Assembly (NCBI GenBank): GCA_001820675.1
Contig: MHQO01000003.1
Location: 20,901-37,317 of the forward strand
Source of the DNA: Candidatus Sungbacteria bacterium RIFCSPLOWO2_01_FULL_47_10
GTDB taxonomy: Bacteria; Patescibacteriota; Minisyncoccia; Sungbacterales; GWA2-42-14
Length of the DNA: 16,417 bases
Direction: 5' to 3'
The position numbers and the translations under genes are program-made. The notes below the pieces were generated by a model. It ran no database searches, had not been told where the DNA came from, and was given only the letters and a program-made list of their open reading frames with translations. Below, one piece after another: positions 13,454-16,417 of the stretch (the stretch's first letter is position 1; every line of letters starts with the position of its first letter).

Positions 13454-13987
13454 ATGAAAAGGACATTGCTCGTTCTTTTACTTCTTACAGGATGCGCTAC
13501 TCAGCCCATCAAGCTCACTGGTCTTTCCAAAGATCCGTCTCCCTATCTACTCAATGTCAATATTCTTATACGTGACGATAAGGCAATGAATCTTGCCAAA
13601 GGGAGTCTGGTCATTTATCCGACCAACATACAAAATGGACAAATTTTTCGATGTGCTACAGCTCATGATAATCATGAATATCTTTTCAGCATAAACAGAA
13701 AAGGTCCAGCGGATAAAGCTAATTCTTTTTTCTTCTCAGTTTGGAAGAGAATGATTGCTGACCATTTGAAAACTTATACGCTTTGGAAGGGGTATGTGCC
13801 CGAGCCAAAAAATCATTATGCGTTTACGGAACTAATCACATATGACGAAAAACAAGAACTAATGGTTTCTATCACCACTCACGTGTCCTACGACGAAAAA
13901 GGACAAAAAATGCTTCTAGAGGATTTAAACAGTGCAGTAAGGAAATCAACACTCACATTCAGGTGTTATACTGAGGAAACACAATAA
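13454..13987 (+). CDS. Lipoprotein of unknown function
   Basis: 177 residues from the ATG at 13454, preceded by a strong AGGAGG (13443-13448). The N terminus MKRTLLVLLLLTGCATQ is a lipoprotein signal: the lipobox LTGC puts the lipid-modified Cys at 14, so the protein should be anchored outside the cytoplasmic membrane. The mature part is mixed alpha/beta (YLLNVNILIRDDKAMNLAKGSLVIYP; FFFSVWKRMIADHLKTYTLWKG; ELITYDEKQELMVSITTHVSYD) with two more cysteines (FRCAT and FRCYT). No family recognised. It is the last unit before the transposase remnant; the intergenic block expected after it is missing. Confidence 0.75.
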   Translation: MKRTLLVLLLLTGCATQPIKLTGLSKDPSPYLLNVNILIRDDKAMNLAKGSLVIYPTNIQNGQIFRCATAHDNHEYLFSINRKGPADKANSFFFSVWKRMIADHLKTYTLWKGYVPEPKNHYAFTELITYDEKQELMVSITTHVSYDEKGQKMLLEDLNSAVRKSTLTFRCYTEETQ

Positions 13988-14960
13988 CTACCAATACAAC
14001 AGTATTTTTATACCACCAAAACAACGGTGGTTTTCTTTTGACCATCGTCGGCAATATGCCTGATACAAACGCACTGCTTCTTCGGAGGTGGTCACGGTCT
14101 CATTCGTCGCAAGAATCAACGGATTCTGGAACCCGGAACGCTCGAACATTATGACGCTGAGTTCTTCAGAAATTTCTCTTGACCACGCTTTCATCACTCC
14201 TCGCATGCTGCGAACAATCAGCGTTGTTTTTCCGTACTGTATTTCATACCCTTTTTGTTTTTTGATTGTTCTGAGTTTTACCGGAACTGTGTTTTTCAGG
14301 AACACCATGCATGGAGTTACCCGGATGAGGAAAGAGCGGCGATTTGTCATGATGAACTTCAGAAGGTACTGATTTCTGAACCCCGCATCCACAACAATCA
14401 ATTTCGCCTTTGAATAAGCGAATATCAGTCTCAAAAGTCGAAACCATCCAGCCCATACTCCGAAACGAGTATGCCTTCGGAGCTATCAGTATCCAATCGG
14501 CAATGTATGAATGGCTTTGGTTTGAATTCATAATGGAGGCGACAAAGAAATAGTAGCCGTCTGTTACTTTTTTCTCCGCGGTATCAAATACGCGGCTGAT
14601 GTCTGGAAATGTTTTTCCTGTTTTTGAAATCGTGGTGGCGTCAAGACACATGATATCGTCCTTAGCCGAACGCGTCTCGTGGGCGTTCGCAACAACATTC
14701 TTTCGTGCCTTTTCTATGTCCCGATGGTCCCAAACAGATTTATTGAAGAAATAACTGACGCTTGAAATTGACTTCGCGGTATACAGCGCAAGATCGGTTG
14801 AGTTCGGAATTTTTGCCATGAGCATTTCATGAATAACATTCCAAAACACTGTTCGTGCCGGTTTGGTAAACAATCCGGTATGTGGCCTTATGTGGTTGCC
14901 GATTTGCAACAATTTGATACGATGACTCCATAACGAGGCGGGCTTTTGATGGTTTTTCAT
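13988..14960 (-). pseudogene. Decayed DDE transposase (IS4-like), frameshifted and truncated
   Basis: Two overlapping minus-strand frames form one degraded gene. The first (14960 down to about 14470) has the first catalytic Asp in IMCLDATTISKTGKTF and continues to SYIADWILIAPKAYSF. The second carries on as RFGVWAGWFRLLRLIFAYSKAKLIVVDAGFRNQY, with the second Asp, to AYCRRWSKENHRCF with the likely Glu. Joining them needs a one-base frame change between about 14490 and 14450. The net shift is +1, unlike the usual -1 programmed slip, so a mutation is likelier. After the Glu the frame runs into the lipoprotein terminator, so the C-terminal end is lost. I could not find terminal inverted repeats. 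Confidence 0.75.
14012..14039 (+). terminator. Terminator of the lipoprotein gene
   Basis: ACCACC (14012-14017), loop AAAACAAC, GGTGGT (14026-14031), then TTCTTTTG. The transposase remnant on the other strand reads through this hairpin, showing that its 3' end is truncated. Confidence 0.75.
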
Positions 14961-15136
14961 ACACCTCCATCATGCCGCCTTGTTTTTATTGGAACACAGA
15001 AAATATCCACATCGCTGCTTTAAAAACCAAGGAAATTCAATTTTCTCTCAATTCTTTTCCAGAGTATATATCGGCTTGGATACTGGTGTTTTAAATGGTT
15101 TTGGGTGAAAAAGTTGGAAAGATTAGTTGGCAAACC

Positions 15137-15165
15137 TTGCATATTATATTTTCTTGTGTTATAGT
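15137..15165 (+). promoter_or_regulatory. Promoter of the 87-residue gene
   Basis: TTGCAT (15137-15142), a 17-bp spacer, TATAGT (15160-15165), about 34 bp before the GTG start. The stretch 14961-15136 upstream shows no gene or repeat that I recognise, apart from the presumed transposase leader. Confidence 0.6.
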
Positions 15166-15198
15166 ATAAAAACAGTCAGCACACGTCTGGAGGTTCAT

Positions 15199-15462
15199 GT
15201 GAAAACATCGAAACCATGCAGAAACTGCACCAAGCGAGATGCTCTTATCAAAAAGGTTCGGGCAATAATCCGGCGTCATAAGCCCACATCGGCAAAAAAG
15301 CTAATCAGATCTCTTCTCTGGAAGTCAGAAAAGACAAATAAGGGAATTGATGCCGGCAACGCATGCGTTCATTACGACCGGCTTGCATACGTCCGCTACA
15401 ATGTTCGCAGACGAGTCCCGACATCAGCAATGCGACATATCCAAGATTACTTCGGGAACTAA
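15199..15462 (+). CDS. Small basic CxxC protein, unknown
   Basis: I chose the GTG at 15199 (87 residues) because GGAGG lies at 15189-15193. The longer reading from 15127 would start upstream of the promoter. The sequence begins MKTSKPCRNCTKRDALIKKV: a CxxC pair near the N terminus could bind zinc, but only one further Cys (NACVHYD) follows. The rest is very basic and helical (RAIIRRHKPTSAKKLIRSLLWKSEK; YVRYNVRRRVPTSAMRHIQDYF), compatible with nucleic-acid binding. No family recognised. It has its own promoter and a strong terminator, then a type-A block, like the other single-gene units. Confidence 0.65.
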   Translation: MKTSKPCRNCTKRDALIKKVRAIIRRHKPTSAKKLIRSLLWKSEKTNKGIDAGNACVHYDRLAYVRYNVRRRVPTSAMRHIQDYFGN

Positions 15463-15472
15463 TTCCCGTCAT

Positions 15473-15531
15473 CCCCGCCAAAACACCCTTTGAGGAAAAC
15501 CTCAGGGCAAGTCCGGCGGGGTTCTTTTTTA
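15473..15531 (+). terminator. Large branched terminator
   Basis: Outer stem CCCCGCC (15473-15479)/GGCGGGG (15515-15521), with an inner hairpin (TGAGG/CCTCA, flanked by CCCT/AGGG), then TTCTTTTTT. It follows the 87-residue gene directly. Confidence 0.8.
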
Positions 15532-15538
15532 TCAATCA

Positions 15539-15606
15539 GACGAACAAAAAATCAAAACTCATATTCCGTACGCAATCACCGTATATTTCCTGAACCAAGG
15601 TTTCCA
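15539..15606 (+). repeat. Site 7: diverged, partial type-A block
   Basis: GACGAACAAAAAATC, ATTCCGTACGCAATCACCG, TATATTTCCTGAACCAAGG and TTTCC match the first half of sites 4 and 6 in order. The YCTCCA element and the usual terminator are absent; two unrelated hairpins follow. Confidence 0.6.
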
Positions 15607-15618
15607 TATGTCCCCTAA

Positions 15619-15669
15619 ATCATCCCGCTCATTGCGGGATGATCGGACGACCGAGCTTCGCTCGGTTTA
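15619..15669 (+). terminator. Two adjacent hairpins, possible terminator or processing site
   Basis: ATCATCCCGC/GCGGGATGAT (15619-15643, perfect 10-bp stem) and ACCGAGC/GCTCGGT (15650-15666), the second followed by only a short TTTA. They take the place of the terminator usually found in the blocks. Confidence 0.5.
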
Positions 15670-15688
15670 GCCAACACACTCATTATAG

Positions 15689-15717
15689 TTGCCATTTATT
15701 ATGATACATGCTACATA
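15689..15717 (+). promoter_or_regulatory. Candidate promoter of the cytochrome c gene
   Basis: TTGCCA (15689-15694), a 17-bp spacer, TACATA (15712-15717), about 40 bp before the ATG at 15757. Confidence 0.4.
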
Positions 15718-15756
15718 ACATAGTGCGACCTTTAAAAAAAGAGACGAGAAAAGAAT

Positions 15757-16173
15757 ATGGGAAAATCGGTTATTCTTTTTTGGGTTGGAATAATTTTTAT
15801 CGCTCTTGGTTGCGGACAGCCCCCTTCGTCCGGCACAGAAACCCGCTCTCCTAAGCCACCGGTCAATCAGCCGGTTATGCCCCCGCCACCACCTGCACCC
15901 TCAGCAAGAACGGACGGGAAAGCAATTTTTGAAAAAAATTGCGCTACCTGCCATGGAACTCGCGGGCTTGGTGACGGACCCATGGCTGCCGGTTTGCCCA
16001 ACAAACCGACAAACCTTGCGCTGGATATAACGCAGAAAAAGGAAGATAAAAAGTTGGCGGAAATCATCAAAGAAGGCACCGACAAGGGAATGCCGCCATG
16101 GAAATATATCCTAAAGGAAGAAGAAATACAGGAAGTGGTGAAGCACCTGCGAGAACTTGGAAAAAAGAAATAA
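15757..16173 (+). CDS. c-type cytochrome lipoprotein
   Basis: 138 residues from the ATG at 15757; the SD is weak (GAGAAAAGA). A lipoprotein-like signal ends in ALGCG, putting the lipidated Cys at 19. A Pro-rich linker follows (25-50, including PPPPPAP), then a small class I cytochrome c domain: heme attachment CATCH (Cys62, Cys65, His66) in GKAIFEKNCATCHGTRGLGDGPMA, the likely axial Met112 in KGMPPW, and a final helix EEIQEVVKHLREL. It should act as a membrane-tethered one-electron carrier on the outside face and needs a heme c maturation system, none of which is visible here. The partner is unknown. Confidence 0.9.
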   Translation: MGKSVILFWVGIIFIALGCGQPPSSGTETRSPKPPVNQPVMPPPPPAPSARTDGKAIFEKNCATCHGTRGLGDGPMAAGLPNKPTNLALDITQKKEDKKLAEIIKEGTDKGMPPWKYILKEEEIQEVVKHLRELGKKK

Positions 16174-16199
16174 GTGGCCTCTGGTGGGACCACTTTTTT
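16172..16199 (+). terminator. Terminator of the cytochrome c gene
   Basis: AAGTGG (16172-16177) pairs with CCACTT (16190-16195), followed by a T-run; it overlaps the stop codon TAA. Confidence 0.75.
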
Positions 16200-16355
16200 G
16201 TTAGAATGAGAATCAAAATTACGTTTTTCACCCATAAACAGCTACCTTCTGACCGTTTTGGGGTTGCTAAAAATGGCATTTGGGGGGTGGTAGCGGCTTG
16301 CCCGCCGTAGCTCCTCGCCCGCTGAAATTTCAACGAAAGCGGGTAACAAAAGTGG

Positions 16356-16390
16356 AGATTGGAAAATTATATAATTAAAAAAGTTCAATA
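16356..16390 (+). repeat. Type-B repeat, interrupted copy
   Basis: AGATTGGAAAAT (16356-16367), AT-rich spacer, then GTTCAATA (16383-16390), where the uninterrupted copies at 8344 and 13290 read GTTCAATAAATACT. The inserted element replaces the rest. The preceding 16200-16355 holds GTTTTGGGGTTGC and a CCCGC/GCGGG pair but no gene that I can support. Confidence 0.65.
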
Positions 16391-16417
16391 GACCAGTTGC
16401 TTAATAAGGTTTTAGCC
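16389..16417 (+). mobile_element. End of a second MITE/IS copy, running off the window
   Basis: The last 29 bases (TAGACCAGTTGCTTAATAA, then GGTTTTAGCC) are identical to the reverse complement of the right end of the element at 10990-11098, so it lies in the opposite orientation. It is inserted at a TA within the type-B repeat. Whether it is a MITE or a full IS with transposase cannot be seen. Confidence 0.85.

Noticed and set aside
14450..14490. Programmed frameshift in the transposase
   Set aside because: The needed shift is +1, no convincing slippery sequence was seen, and the gene is also truncated, so decay is simpler.

Overview
ORIGIN. The window looks like a chromosomal segment of a Patescibacteria/CPR (Parcubacteria-like) bacterium. 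This rests on family resemblance recalled without a search: the sequences of SmpB, ArgRS and a small GIY-YIG protein beside smpB, all with short intergenic gaps. TGA is used as a normal stop (smpB, the C39-like gene) and argS has no internal TGA, so the glycine-TGA code of Gracilibacteria/SR1 does not apply.

LEFT PART (1-5950), mostly housekeeping. A truncated minus-strand membrane protein diverges from a secreted Cys-containing protein. Minus-strand argS follows, with an apparent in-frame extra segment near its N terminus. Next, also on the minus strand, is purF (Fe-S type glutamine PRPP amidotransferase), translationally coupled to an 88-residue unknown protein. On the plus strand, smpB overlaps by 4 bp a GIY-YIG endonuclease gene broken by one in-frame TGA at the conserved glycine codon.

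CENTRE (5974-6490): ssrA (tmRNA), with an unusually long proteolysis-tag frame (27 codons ending PALA) and an intrinsic terminator.

RIGHT PART (6490-16417), accessory. Seven plus-strand units, nearly all one gene each: a possible winged-helix protein; a C39-like cysteine peptidase; a GC-richer 135-residue unknown; a P-loop/NMNAT-like nucleotidyltransferase fusion with a disrupted Gfo/Idh/MocA oxidoreductase; an exported helical protein; a lipoprotein; and an 87-residue CxxC protein. A cytochrome c lipoprotein follows them. Most units have their own SD, and many a recognisable promoter or terminator. They are separated by related intergenic blocks. Six positions, the first being the tmRNA 3' end itself, share one layout: a YCTCCA element, a gap of 23-24 or 32 nt, a terminator hairpin, then TTTTTGGT. 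The block after the first gene is a visible diverged copy of the tmRNA 3' end plus its terminator. Two others (9041-9235 and 13080-13274) are about 96% identical over 195 bp. A second repeat family (GGATTGGAAAAC ... GTTCAATAAATAC) lies in the same gaps.

My main proposal is that this is a cassette array, or stack of small integrated elements, anchored at the 3' end of ssrA. No recombinase gene is visible. The array has since been invaded by a 105-bp MITE (in the oxidoreductase gene), by a second copy of the same end at the right edge (in a repeat block), and by a decayed DDE transposase gene.
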